Shown here piece after piece: positions 1-7,068 of a stretch of 11,578 nucleotides of DNA. Source of the stretch: Acidobacteriaceae bacterium (GTDB lineage: Bacteria; Acidobacteriota; Terriglobia; Terriglobales; Acidobacteriaceae); contig JASHTU010000290.1 in NCBI GenBank assembly GCA_030040395.1, positions 1 to 11,578 of the forward strand, written 5' to 3'. The notes beneath the pieces are model-generated. The model worked only from the letters and a program-made list of their open reading frames with translations. It made no database searches and was not told where the DNA came from. Positions within the stretch are counted from its first letter, which is position 1. Each line of letters starts with the position of its first letter. Position numbers and translations under genes: made by a program.

Positions 1-1174
1 CCGTGGAGCGCCAATCGCGGCCGGGGGTGTAGTCGAGGTAGGCGGCGGTGAGGGCGAGCAGGTCGCGAAACTGGGCCGGCGTGTCGAAGCCGGAGCGGGC
101 GGCCAGGACTTCGCCGAGGTATTGCGTCATGCCTTCATAGACCCACAACAGGCCGCCCTGCTGGGGAGTGGCGAAGTCAGGCTGATAGAGGCCCACGGGA
201 CGGCGGTACTTGCCGTTCCAAGAATGGGTGAATTCGTGGGTGAGCAGGTCGGCGTTGAGGAGAATGTGGGCCGCGTCGGCATAGCCTTTTTCGCCCACGC
301 CGTTGTCAGAGGATTGGCCGTGCTCGAGGCCTTCGCCGCCGGCCACGTCAGAGAGGGTGAGCAGGAAATGGTAGACGTGGTAGTGATGGCAGCGATAGAG
401 CGCGTCGGCCTCGCGGACGAGGTTGCTCATGTCGGCGAGGATGGCGGGGCTGAGGTTGGAGTCCTCGGGGTAATCGGAGACAACGTCGATGTAGTGCCTG
501 GGCGTGATGGAGGGCGCGAGGGGAAACTCGTGGAAGTATTGGCCGGCGATGATGGGCGAGTCCTCAAGTTGCTCGACATTGGTGACGGCAAACTGGGTGA
601 CGGCGCCCGCAGCAGGAACCGGATAGGGGCCGGCGCTGACGGGGGTGAGCGCCGTGCCGACACCCCAGCCGGCAGGGACTTTGAGCGCGGGCTGGATGGG
701 GATGTCGCGGGCGGGGGTGTGGGCGGGATAAAGGAGAAGCTTTTCCCACTCGAGGACGGCGAGCTTTTGCGAGACGCGGCGGAGGACGATGCAGTCGAGG
801 TGCGCGTGGAGGGAAATGACGCCAGGGGGAATGGTGACGTGGAACTCGTAGAGATTGACGTCGTCGCGGCGCCAGGGGAGGGTATGGCCGTTGGCGGTGA
901 AGACCACGCCGGTGATGGCGTCGACGGGGCCCGTGGGACGATGGTTGCCGGGGATCCACTTGGGCGTGGTGAGGGTGAGCGGACCGGGGGTGACGGGTAA
1001 GTCGATTTCGGCGTGATACAAACGGCGGGGGGCGTCGGTGAGGTCGGCGAGGATTTCGATGGGCGACTTTTGCGCGGGCCCGATGGGCGCGTTTTGCGCC
1101 AGCGCCGGGGCCACGGCGAGGAGCAGCGGAAACAGGGCGAGGAGGGCAGCCGCGGCGCGGTGCGATTTGAGCAT
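1..1174 (-). CDS. M61-family metallopeptidase (glycyl-aminopeptidase-like), exported, C-terminus cut by window edge
   Basis: This is a zinc-dependent M61 aminopeptidase; the family removes N-terminal residues (often Gly or Ala) from peptides. About 391 residues are visible, and the family usually exceeds 550. Residues 1-26 form a signal peptide: K3 and R6, a hydrophobic Ala/Leu core, and an ALA-Q cleavage site, so the protein is exported, probably to the periplasm. An N-terminal beta-rich M61 domain follows. The catalytic part shows GGEGLEH at 279-285, the zinc motif HEFTHSW from H313 (ligands H313 and H317, catalytic E314) and VYEGMTQY at 345-352, where E347 fits the third zinc ligand. The missing C-terminal part should include the PDZ domain usual in this family. 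The ATG at 1174-1172 was chosen because GGAGAG lies about 10 bases upstream and a signal peptide follows directly. The frame is open to base 1. It is divergent from ilvE with no evident functional link. The family call is secure; the substrate is unknown. Confidence 0.9.
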   Translation of the reverse strand, partial: MLKSHRAAAALLALFPLLLAVAPALAQNAPIGPAQKSPIEILADLTDAPRRLYHAEIDLPVTPGPLTLTTPKWIPGNHRPTGPVDAITGVVFTANGHTLPWRRDDVNLYEFHVTIPPGVISLHAHLDCIVLRRVSQKLAVLEWEKLLLYPAHTPARDIPIQPALKVPAGWGVGTALTPVSAGPYPVPAAGAVTQFAVTNVEQLEDSPIIAGQYFHEFPLAPSITPRHYIDVVSDYPEDSNLSPAILADMSNLVREADALYRCHHYHVYHFLLTLSDVAGGEGLEHGQSSDNGVGEKGYADAAHILLNADLLTHEFTHSWNGKYRRPVGLYQPDFATPQQGGLLWVYEGMTQYLGEVLAARSGFDTPAQFRDLLALTAAYLDYTPGRDWRST

Positions 1175-1357
1175 GAGGGAAAGACTCTCCTGTGCCTCAA
1201 GGGTAACCCACGGTTGAGACCCGACGGAGGGGAAATGCGCAGCAGTCTGTTTACACGATTGGAACCTGAACACCTCTAGGCTCTGGCTTTGATTGTGCGC
1301 CTTCGGGAAAATCCAAAATAGAGACCTCGGTTCCAAGCAAAGAACCCACGCACCCAA

Positions 1358-1387
1358 TTAGCAGATGGAGAACTTCGTGGATATAGT
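1358..1387 (+). promoter_or_regulatory. Candidate sigma-70-type promoter for ilvE
   Basis: TTAGCA at 1358-1363 (4 of 6 matches to TTGACA) is followed after 18 bases by TATAGT at 1382-1387 (5 of 6 matches to TATAAT). Transcription would start near 1394 and leave an unusually long leader of about 210 bases before the ilvE start codon. This is the best match I found in the 1175-1605 spacer. It is a pattern match only, and -10 rules in this phylum are loose. Confidence 0.35.
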
Positions 1388-1393
1388 GCAGTT

Positions 1394-1605
1394 AAAACAA
1401 TTGATGGAGTGTGTTCTGGATCATGCTGCGCCCCCGATATGCGCCATCTTACGTCGCGCGCGCCGTGGCGCCGGCGCCACCCGGCAACCAACCCGTGCGC
1501 AGGATGCGGCCTCAAATCAGGAGACTGCCCGTGACACACGGGCCCGATCCGCGATACGCTTGTACGGTGTCTGCGCGTGCGCGCCGAGGAGCTTTTTGAA
1601 CGACT
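1394..1605 (+). promoter_or_regulatory. Structured ilvE leader with two strong inverted repeats and a small ORF
   Basis: The stretch between the candidate promoter and ilvE holds a perfect 16-base palindrome, GTGGCGCCGGCGCCAC, at 1465-1480. It also holds a 7-bp stem with a 3-base loop, GCCCGTG-ACA-CACGGGC, at 1527-1543. GCGCGCGCC at 1457-1464 and GCGCGTGCGCGCC around 1574-1586 could pair in an alternative fold. A frame of 62 codons (GTG 1411 to TGA 1597-1599) runs through the leader and stops 6 bases before the ilvE start, overlapping the ilvE ribosome-binding site. It has no run of Ile, Val or Leu codons, so classical attenuation is not supported. I cannot assign a known riboswitch class. 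The rest of the spacer (1175-1357) shows nothing clear. Confidence 0.35.
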
Positions 1606-2547
1606 GTGCCTATCCAAACCACTTCTAAAATCTGGCACAACGGAAACCTGATTCCCTGGGAGCAAGCCACCGTTCACGTGATGAGCCACGTGGTTCATTA
1701 CGGGTCGAGCGTCTTCGAGGGCATTCGCTGCTACGGGCAGCCGCACGGCTCGGCGGTGTTCCGGCTGCCGGAACACATGCAGCGGCTATTGGACTCGGCC
1801 AAGATCTACCGCATGGAGATTCCGTTTTCGCTGGAGGAGCTGTGCGCGGGGGTGGTGGATACGATCGAGGCCAACGGGGTGACGCCGTGCTACATCCGGC
1901 CCATTGTGCTGCGCGGGTACGGCGAGATTGGCGTGAGCCCGAAGGGTTCGCCGATCGAGGTGTATATCGCCAACTTTCCGTGGGGGAAATACATTCCCGG
2001 GCACGGCGGGGCGGATGTGTGCATTTCGAGCTGGCATCGGCTGGCACCGAACACCATGCCGGCGCTGGCCAAGGCGGGCGCGAACTATATGAACTCGCAG
2101 CTCATCCACATGGAGGCCGAGGCCAACGGATACGCCGAGGGCATTGGACTGGACGTGAACGGGCTGGTGAGCGAGGGGTCCGGCGAGAACATTTTTATGG
2201 TGCGCAACGGGGTGATTTTCACGCCACCGCTTGCCAACTCGGCGCTCTCGGGGATTACGCGGGACAGCGTCCTGACCATTGCGCGGCACCTGGGGCTGAC
2301 GGTGACGGAGCAACCGATTCCACGGGAGCTTTTGTACATTGCCGACGAAGTGTTTTTTACCGGAACGGCGGCTGAGGTTTCGCCGATCCGGTCGATTGAC
2401 CGCATCTTGATTGGGGATGGGAAGCCGGGCGAGATCACGCGGAAGATCGGGGATGAGTTTTTCGGGATCGCGAACGGGCTGAAACCGGATCGGTTTGGGT
2501 GGTTGACGCCCGTGAAGGTGACGGCGAGCGAGCCGGTCACGGCATAG
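1606..2547 (+). CDS. ilvE: Branched-chain amino acid aminotransferase (class IV, PLP-dependent)
   Basis: This cytoplasmic enzyme catalyses the last step of Ile, Val and Leu synthesis, moving an amino group between glutamate and the branched 2-oxo acids. At 313 residues it is close to E. coli IlvE (309) and resembles it along its whole length. It opens with the class IV signature (IWHNGNLIPWEQATVHVMSH, then HYGSSVFEGIRCY). The PLP-binding lysine is K156 in ALAKAGANYMNSQ. The cofactor-pocket segment GLDVNGLVSEGSGENIFMV has E190, and TGTAAEVSPIRSID at about 250-262 is a typical phosphate-binding and substrate loop. The start is GTG at 1606, with GAGGAG at 1586-1591; the 14-base spacing is long. 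No upstream start gives a better N-terminus, because the conserved region begins only about 8 residues in. It is monocistronic or followed loosely, 198 bases later, by the MDR gene. Confusion with D-amino-acid transaminase or ADC lyase is unlikely given the match to IlvE. Confidence 0.95.
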   Translation: MPIQTTSKIWHNGNLIPWEQATVHVMSHVVHYGSSVFEGIRCYGQPHGSAVFRLPEHMQRLLDSAKIYRMEIPFSLEELCAGVVDTIEANGVTPCYIRPIVLRGYGEIGVSPKGSPIEVYIANFPWGKYIPGHGGADVCISSWHRLAPNTMPALAKAGANYMNSQLIHMEAEANGYAEGIGLDVNGLVSEGSGENIFMVRNGVIFTPPLANSALSGITRDSVLTIARHLGLTVTEQPIPRELLYIADEVFFTGTAAEVSPIRSIDRILIGDGKPGEITRKIGDEFFGIANGLKPDRFGWLTPVKVTASEPVTA

Positions 2548-2555
2548 GCAGGCGC

Positions 2556-2595
2556 AGGTCAGCAGGTTAGCGAGTCGGCGCGTTGGCCGGTTGGC
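2556..2595. repeat. Degenerate octamer tandem array (NRGTYRGC-like), five units
   Basis: Five consecutive 8-base units can be aligned without gaps: AGGTCAGC, AGGTTAGC, GAGTCGGC, GCGTTGGC and CGGTTGGC. Positions 4 (T), 7 (G) and 8 (C) are invariant and position 5 is always a pyrimidine. The array begins 8 bases after the ilvE stop codon. The same unit recurs after the MDR gene at 3741-3772. The rest of the 2548-2745 spacer shows only weak inverted repeats (CCGTA...TACGG around 2619-2643) without a T-tract, so I call no terminator for ilvE. Confidence 0.6.
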
Positions 2596-2745
2596 GAGCA
2601 GACGCGGCTATCGGATTGGCCGTAAAGAGCCGTCCGCCTACGGTTGCGCGGTCTGACTGCCGGTCCGACATTTTCACACTTCTCTGGTAGGGTCCCTTCA
2701 AAAAGCCAAGGTTTTTTGTGCCCACTTGAAAAACAGGAGCTTGCG

Positions 2746-3711
2746 ATGCGGGCGGTGGTGATTCGTGAGTTCGGAGACCCGGGACGCGTGCGGGTTGAGA
2801 AGATTGCGCAGCCGGAGCCTGGCGCGGGCGAGGCGCTGGTGAGGGTTGTGGCCGCAGGAGTGAACCCGAGTGATGTGAAGAACATCCAGGGCGCGATGGC
2901 GGGGACGACGTTGCCGCGGGTTCCGGGACGGGATTTTGCCGGGGTGGTGGTGAGCGGGCCGGCGGAGTGGGTTGGACGGGAGGTTTGGGGAACGGGTGGC
3001 GACGTGGGTTTTACACGGGACGGCTCGCATGCGGAATTCATGGTGGTTCCGGAGGCGGCGCTGATCGAGAAACCGCGGGGGTTGGCGATGGAAGCGGCGG
3101 GGGCGGCGGGCGTCACGTTTGTGACCGCGTGGTCGGCGCTGGCGACGGCGGCGAACGCGGGGCCCCGGGATACGGTGCTGGTCACGGGAGGGAATGGCGG
3201 CGTGGGATCGGCCGCGGTGCAGATTGCCGCGGCGCTGGGAGCGCGGGTGATGGGGACGGTGCGCTCTGAAGAGGATGTGGAGCGGGCGCGGGAGATGGGG
3301 GCGACGGAGACGTTTGGCGCGAAGGCGGAGGCCCTGACCGAAGAGGTCATGCGGCGGACGGATGGGCGCGGCGCGGATGTGGTCTTCGACACCACCGGAC
3401 AACTGTTTGCGGAATGCGTGGAGGCGGCAGGGCACGGAGGGCGGGTGTGCGTGATTTCATCGCCGGCAAACGGGAGGGCCGCCTTTAACCTTCGCAGTCT
3501 TTACCGGAAGGAGTTGCAGGTGCTGGGCGTGGATTCGCGGCGGCTGGATGTAACGGCGTGCGCGCGGTTGCTGGCAGCGATGGGACAGGGATTTGAAGAG
3601 GGCAGGTTTCGCGCGGCGGAGGCGGAAGCGCGTCCGCTCGACGAGGCGCCGGCGGTGTACTTGCGGGTCTTGCAGGGGGCGGGACGGTTTTGCTTGCGGC
3701 CTCATGGTTGA
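2746..3711 (+). CDS. Zinc-independent MDR oxidoreductase, NADPH:quinone oxidoreductase (zeta-crystallin) type
   Basis: This is a medium-chain dehydrogenase/reductase of the quinone-oxidoreductase branch, expected to use NADPH to reduce quinones, enones or similar carbonyl compounds in the cytoplasm. The 321 residues show the GroES-like N-terminal domain (MRAVVIREFG; AGVNPSDVKN at 37-46; PGRDFAGVV at 60-68). The Rossmann-type cofactor domain follows, with VTGGNGGVGSAAVQIAAALGA at 146-166 as the glycine-rich loop. R173 in GTVRSEE could favour NADPH. DVVFDTTG (211-218) and GGRVCVISS (231-239) are typical later strands. The catalytic Cys/His and the four-Cys structural lobe of zinc alcohol dehydrogenases are absent, which fits the zinc-free branch. 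The ATG at 2746 was chosen because AGGAG sits 6 bases upstream and the family N-terminus starts there. The frame also opens 34 codons earlier, but that extension has no homology-like character. The substrate cannot be told from sequence. Confidence 0.9.
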   Translation: MRAVVIREFGDPGRVRVEKIAQPEPGAGEALVRVVAAGVNPSDVKNIQGAMAGTTLPRVPGRDFAGVVVSGPAEWVGREVWGTGGDVGFTRDGSHAEFMVVPEAALIEKPRGLAMEAAGAAGVTFVTAWSALATAANAGPRDTVLVTGGNGGVGSAAVQIAAALGARVMGTVRSEEDVERAREMGATETFGAKAEALTEEVMRRTDGRGADVVFDTTGQLFAECVEAAGHGGRVCVISSPANGRAAFNLRSLYRKELQVLGVDSRRLDVTACARLLAAMGQGFEEGRFRAAEAEARPLDEAPAVYLRVLQGAGRFCLRPHG

Positions 3712-3740
3712 GCGAGGTGCAGCAAGTCGGTCCCCGCGCG

Positions 3741-3772
3741 GGGTTAGCATGTCGGCGGGTTGGCGGGTCGGC
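3741..3772. repeat. Degenerate octamer tandem array, four units, related to the array at 2556-2595
   Basis: Four gap-free 8-base units are seen: GGGTTAGC, ATGTCGGC, GGGTTGGC and GGGTCGGC. They share the G-T-Y-R-G-C core of the array on the other side of the MDR gene, in the same orientation. It lies 29 bases after the MDR stop codon, in the convergent spacer between that gene and lon. An isolated unit, GAGTTAGC, also occurs at 6676-6683. Confidence 0.6.
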
Positions 3773-3835
3773 GAATGGCGGCTCTACGTAGAGGATTCAT
3801 ATTTCGTGGGCGGACAAGCCCAGTGGAGCACTTAT

Positions 3836-3863
3836 AAAAAAGGCCGGCGGGTCCACCGGCCTT
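3836..3863 (-). terminator. Intrinsic terminator of lon
   Basis: Read on the minus strand, an 8-bp perfect stem AAGGCCGG/CCGGCCTT encloses an 8-base loop (TGGACCCG) and runs into a T-tract of six, then TATAAG. It begins 22 bases after the lon stop codon and is the clearest rho-independent terminator in the window. The A-run on the plus strand gives some bidirectional character. It could also stop readthrough from the MDR gene, although the plus-strand T-tract is short. Confidence 0.85.
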
Positions 3864-3885
3864 GTGCGGGGGATAGAGGCGCTGG

Positions 3886-6321
3886 TCAGGCGGCCGGGAC
3901 GGCGGCAAGTTTGGCCGCAGCCGCGCGGGCGTCGGAGTGGGCCTTGAACAGAGGCAGCGCCACGTCGAGCACATCTTCGATGTGGCTAGCATAGTGGACA
4001 GCCACGCCCTCCATCATTTCGGGCGTGAGGTCTTCCTCGACGTTCTGCCGGTTTTCAGCGGGCAGGATCACGGTTTGGATGCCTGCCCGGCGCGCGGCGA
4101 GGAACTTCTCTTTGATGCCGCCCACCGGGAGCACATTGCCGCTCAGCGTGATTTCGCCGGTCATGGCGGTCAACGGGCGAACCGGGGTGTCCGTCAGGAG
4201 CGAGGCCAGAACCGTGGCCATGGTGACGCCGGCCGACGGGCCATCCTTGGGGATAGCTCCGGCGGGCACGTGGATGTGCAGGTCGAGGTCCTTGTTGAAG
4301 TCCTCGGCGAGGCTCAACTCGGCGGCGTTCGAGCGCACCCAGGTGAGGGCGGCCTGCATAGACTCCTGCATGACTTCGCCGATCTGGCCGGTCATGGTGA
4401 ATCCGCCCTTGCCCTTCATCTTGTTGGCCTCGATGAAGAGGATGTCGCCGCCTGCAGGCGTCCAAGCGAGGCCGATCGCCACGCCGGGGCGCTTGACGCG
4501 CTCGGCCGCCTCGGTTTCGACGCGGACTTGAATGCCGCCCAGGAACTCGCGGAGGATTTCGCGGGTGACGACCAGCTTGGCCTGATTGCCCTCGACCACG
4601 CGGCGCGCCTGCTTGCGGCAGACGGTGCCGATGACCTGCTCGAGTTTGCGCACGCCGGCCTCGCGGGTATAGTGGCGGATGATGTGGCGAACCGCCTCCT
4701 CGGGAAACTCGATCTGCTCCGCGGTGATGCCATTCTGCTTGATCTGCCGCGGAATGAGGTAACGGTTGGCGATGTGCACCTTCTCCTCTTCGCTGTAGCC
4801 CTGGAGGGGGATGATTTCCATCCGGTCCTGAAGGGGTGGCGGGACGGTGTCAAGCATGTTGGCGGTGCAGATGAAGAGCACCTTGGACAAGTCGAACGGC
4901 ACGTCGAGGTAGTTATCCCGGAAGGTGTTGTTCTGCTCCGGGTCGAGGGTTTCGAGGAGGGCCGAGGCGGGATCGCCGCGGAAGTCGCGGCCCAGCTTGT
5001 CGACTTCATCGAGCATCATCACCGGGTCGTTGGTTTCGGCGCGGCGGATGGACTGGATGATCTGGCCGGGCAGGGCTCCGATATAGGTGCGGCGATGGCC
5101 GCGAATCTCGGCCTCGTCGTGCATGCCACCGAGGGAGATGCGCTGGAACTTGCGGCCGAGGGCGCGGGCAATGGAGCGGCCGAGCGAGGTTTTCCCCACG
5201 CCGGGAGGGCCGACGAAGCAGAGGATGGGGCCCTTCATATCGGGCTTCAATTCGAGGACGCTCAAGTAGTCCAGGATGCGGTCCTTGACCTTGCGCAGCT
5301 CGTAGTGGTCTTCATCGAGGATCTCCCTGGCTTTGGCGATGTCGATTTTGGAGCCGGAACTCTTGGCCCAAGGCAGAACGGCGAGCCACTCGATGTAATT
5401 GCGGGTGAGCGAGTAGTCAGCGGCCATGGGGGACATGCGGGAGAGGCGCGCGAGCTCTTTCAAGGCCTCTTTTTTCACTTCCTCGGGCATGCCGGCGGCT
5501 TCGATTTTCTGGCGTAGTTCTTCGCTGTCGCGCTGGCCCTCGTCCTGCTCGCCGAGCTCCTTTTGGATGGCTTTGAGCTGCTCGCGCAGGTAATAATCGC
5601 GCTGCGACTGCTGCACCTGGTCCTGGACTTCATTCTGAATCTTGGCGCGCAACTGCTGCACTTCGATCTCCTTGGCCAGGTGCTTGTTCAACTGCTCGAG
5701 ACGGCCAACGACTTCGGAGGTTTCGAGGAGCTGCTGTTTGTCGGCGGTCGTCAAAAACGGCAGAGAGGAGGCGACAAAGTCGACCAGGCGGCCGGGCTCC
5801 TCGATGTTGGCGGCGATGGTTCGCAACTCGTCGGAAAGGGTGGGCGACTCGGAGACGATCTGCTGAAACTGGGCCACAACATTGCGCACCAGGGCCTCGA
5901 AGTTCGAACTTTCGCCTGGCTCGATTTCCGCAAGAGCCTCGATTTCGGCGATCATGAAGGGCTCCGTCTGGGAGTAACGCGCGAGTTGCACCCGGGCCAG
6001 GCCTTCGGTGAAGACGAAACGGCTCTGGTTGGGCATGCGGACGACTTTATGGACGGTGGCCAGGGTGCCGACGGTGTGCAAATCGGAGGGTTGGGGTGAA
6101 TCCAGGCGGGGATCGATCTGCGCCGCCACCACGATGGTCCGCTCCTCGCCCAGGGATTCGATCAACTGAATCGAACTCTCGCGGCCCACGGTCAGCGGGA
6201 GCACGGCGTGGGGGAAAAGGACCGTATCGCGGACGGGTAGAACGGGAACCCGGCGCCGCTCGGAAGAAGTTTTGGCCGAGGGTTCGGGGTTTGGCAACGA
6301 AGTTAAAGGCTGATTAGGCAT
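3886..6321 (-). CDS. lon: ATP-dependent protease La (Lon, LonA type)
   Basis: Lon is a homohexameric cytoplasmic AAA+ serine protease that degrades misfolded and regulatory proteins. The 811 residues match the usual LonA length (about 780-820). In order: N-terminal LON substrate-binding domain at about 24-215 ([19 protein letters not shown]), coiled-coil segment at about 215-300 with [16 protein letters not shown], Walker A GPPGVGKT at 371-378, Walker [11 protein letters not shown] at 434-443, and sensor and lid regions to about 595. The protease domain has catalytic S696 in [10 protein letters not shown] and K739 in [14 protein letters not shown], the standard Ser-Lys dyad. The tail is Ala-rich. 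ATG at 6321 was chosen because AAGGA lies 6-7 bases upstream; the frame extends six codons to a TTG at 6339 that lacks such a site. It is transcribed alone, ends at the terminator at 3836-3863, and has an HspR-like inverted repeat over its start. All key residues are intact. Confidence 0.97.
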   Translation of the reverse strand: MPNQPLTSLPNPEPSAKTSSERRRVPVLPVRDTVLFPHAVLPLTVGRESSIQLIESLGEERTIVVAAQIDPRLDSPQPSDLHTVGTLATVHKVVRMPNQSRFVFTEGLARVQLARYSQTEPFMIAEIEALAEIEPGESSNFEALVRNVVAQFQQIVSESPTLSDELRTIAANIEEPGRLVDFVASSLPFLTTADKQQLLETSEVVGRLEQLNKHLAKEIEVQQLRAKIQNEVQDQVQQSQRDYYLREQLKAIQKELGEQDEGQRDSEELRQKIEAAGMPEEVKKEALKELARLSRMSPMAADYSLTRNYIEWLAVLPWAKSSGSKIDIAKAREILDEDHYELRKVKDRILDYLSVLELKPDMKGPILCFVGPPGVGKTSLGRSIARALGRKFQRISLGGMHDEAEIRGHRRTYIGALPGQIIQSIRRAETNDPVMMLDEVDKLGRDFRGDPASALLETLDPEQNNTFRDNYLDVPFDLSKVLFICTANMLDTVPPPLQDRMEIIPLQGYSEEEKVHIANRYLIPRQIKQNGITAEQIEFPEEAVRHIIRHYTREAGVRKLEQVIGTVCRKQARRVVEGNQAKLVVTREILREFLGGIQVRVETEAAERVKRPGVAIGLAWTPAGGDILFIEANKMKGKGGFTMTGQIGEVMQESMQAALTWVRSNAAELSLAEDFNKDLDLHIHVPAGAIPKDGPSAGVTMATVLASLLTDTPVRPLTAMTGEITLSGNVLPVGGIKEKFLAARRAGIQTVILPAENRQNVEEDLTPEMMEGVAVHYASHIEDVLDVALPLFKAHSDARAAAAKLAAVPAA

Positions 6322-6340
6322 TGAGTATCCTTTTGTCAAG
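6320..6340 (-). promoter_or_regulatory. Candidate HspR operator (HAIR-like inverted repeat) overlapping the lon start
   Basis: On the minus strand the 21 bases read CTTGACA-N7-ACTCAAT. The HAIR consensus bound by the MerR-family heat-shock repressor HspR is CTTGAGT-N7-ACTCAAG. The left arm matches 5 of 7 bases, the right arm 6 of 7, and the spacer length is exact. In actinobacteria lon is a known HspR target. The element covers the lon ribosome-binding site (in the spacer) and start codon, and lies just downstream of the candidate promoter, where a bound repressor could block initiation. The call rests on a motif match only; no hspR gene is in this window. Confidence 0.5.
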
Positions 6341-6351
6341 TTTCCTTAGAT

Positions 6352-6380
6352 TGGATAGCGCAATTATGAAAAAGTTGCAA
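6352..6380 (-). promoter_or_regulatory. Candidate lon promoter
   Basis: On the minus strand TTGCAA (6380-6375) is followed after 17 bases by TATCCA (6357-6352), placing a start near 6345, about 25 bases before the lon ATG. The -35 box lies inside the short palindrome GTTGCAAC. The match is modest. A competing -10 (CATAAT at 6368-6363) has no good -35. I saw no sigma-32-type box or CIRCE element. Confidence 0.3.
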
Positions 6381-6567
6381 CTGCGTGGTGTGGTTCGCCG
6401 TCATATGCGCCTTCCTATGCGCTTACGGATTTGCGTTCTAAGCTGTTCCTTTCAAACCCGGCTCCAAACGATGAGATGCGGTTGGGCGGAGGAGAAGGGG
6501 TTGCCGCTTCTCCCGCCAGGTTTGTGGTGGCCCGAAGCTTCTATCGGCGAAAGCGACGGGGAGGTGA

Positions 6568-6607
6568 GGAACAAGGGAACAAGGGAACAAGGGAACGAGG
6601 GAACATG
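6568..6607. repeat. 8-bp tandem repeat (GGAACAAG), five units
   Basis: Three perfect copies of GGAACAAG (6568-6591) are followed by GGAACGAG (6592-6599) and GGAACATG (6600-6607), each with one change. The array lies in non-coding sequence about 250 bases upstream of lon. Simple arrays of this kind can gain or lose units by slipped-strand mispairing. No gene or promoter spacing that would depend on the copy number is evident. Confidence 0.9.
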
Positions 6608-6894
6608 GGGAGGATGTAAGAAGGATAAGGGAGCCGGGAACAGGCTGTAGAGATTCCCTGTTCTCGCAGGGCGCCGAGTTAGCGAGCTCATCCGGCATCG
6701 AGGTTGCGGACCGGCGGAGGGGTAAAAAAGATGGCCCAATAGCTTATTTTTATTTGTTTTGTTTAACTTACGGGCCGATTTCTTTTTGGGATCCGGGAAA
6801 TTCAGGGATTCGCGAACCGCGGTTTTCATTCCTTTGGGTTTCATTCCGGGATTGCCCAGTCTCCTGCGCCCGCCGGATTTTGCCGCAATATCGG

Positions 6895-6910
6895 TTCTCC
6901 AATTGGAGAA
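6895..6910. promoter_or_regulatory. Perfect 16-bp palindrome TTCTCCAATTGGAGAA
   Basis: Both 8-base halves are exactly complementary with no spacer, as in the operator of a dimeric repressor. It lies about 160 bases past the anti-sigma stop codon and about 570 bases before lon, close to no recognised promoter. It could be an operator for an unrecognised transcript or a chance palindrome. I do not recognise it as a known operator. Confidence 0.3.
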
Positions 6911-7068
6911 GAGCGGGGCCTTAAACCTAAGGTGGCGTTTTCGCAGCCTGGGTCCCCACGGACAGGTCTTCGTCGGGGGGTGAAAGAAAAAAGCCACCTA
7001 GCGTGCCGCTCGAAAGGCGACGGGCGGGAATTTGAGAACCGCCGCGGGTGGGGTCAGTCAGGGTGGTG

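Larger units (their letters stand above)
6381..7068. other. Gene-free stretch between lon and the anti-sigma gene
   Basis: No ORF here has a convincing start, a ribosome-binding site and protein-like composition. It holds the GGAACAAG array (6568-6607), a hairpin CCCTG-TTCTCG-CAGGG (6656-6671), an AT-rich tract (about 6741-6771) unusual for this GC-rich window, TTTCATTCC repeated twice (around 6826-6848), a perfect palindrome (6895-6910), CCTTA-AACC-TAAGG (6919-6932) and a bulged stem CCT-GG-GTCC/GGACAGG (6947-6966). Arms CTAAGGTGGC (6927-6936) and GCCACCTAG (6993-7001) face each other across 56 bases. A minus-strand T-run at 6991-6986 next to the second arm could serve as the end of the sigma/anti-sigma transcript, but its stem is weak. 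A small RNA or remnant sequence is possible; I cannot decide. Confidence 0.5.

Noticed and set aside
122..1200. Open frames on both strands within the M61 gene (plus 122-1000, minus 427-1200)
   Set aside because: The true frame is the minus-strand one that contains the signal peptide, HExxH and the third-ligand motif. The others have low-complexity Ser/Pro/Arg or Gly/Glu/Val composition.
1196..1218. Inverted repeat CTCAA...TTGAG upstream of the M61 gene
   Set aside because: The arms are only 5 bases with a 13-base gap, and it resembles HAIR only loosely with the wrong arm order. This is expected by chance.
1440..1590. Possible SAM-type riboswitch, prompted by GGCAACC at 1483-1489 and a later AGGATGC...AAATC
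   Set aside because: The P1/P2 elements and the AAGGTGC core of SAM-I, and the pseudoknot pattern of SAM-IV, are not recognisable. The heptamer alone is not enough. A covariance-model scan would settle it.
2619..2643. Possible terminator after ilvE (CCGTA...TACGG)
   Set aside because: The stem is short, the loop long, and no T-tract follows.
3937..5517. A 526-codon open frame on the plus strand
   Set aside because: It is antisense to lon, with a skewed Gly/Asp/Val/Leu-rich composition and no recognisable motif. It is a shadow of lon codon usage.
6366..6650. A 94-codon plus-strand frame starting MKKLQLRG, divergent from lon
   Set aside because: There is no good ribosome-binding site. The second half runs through the GGAACAAG tandem repeat, and the composition is not protein-like.
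6452..6997. A minus-strand frame including a Lys-rich segment (MKTAVRESLNFPDPKKKSARK)
   Set aside because: Candidate ATGs have purine-rich sites too close or too far, and the downstream half is repeat-derived Ser/Pro/Leu low complexity. A short basic protein cannot be fully excluded, but support is too weak to call it.
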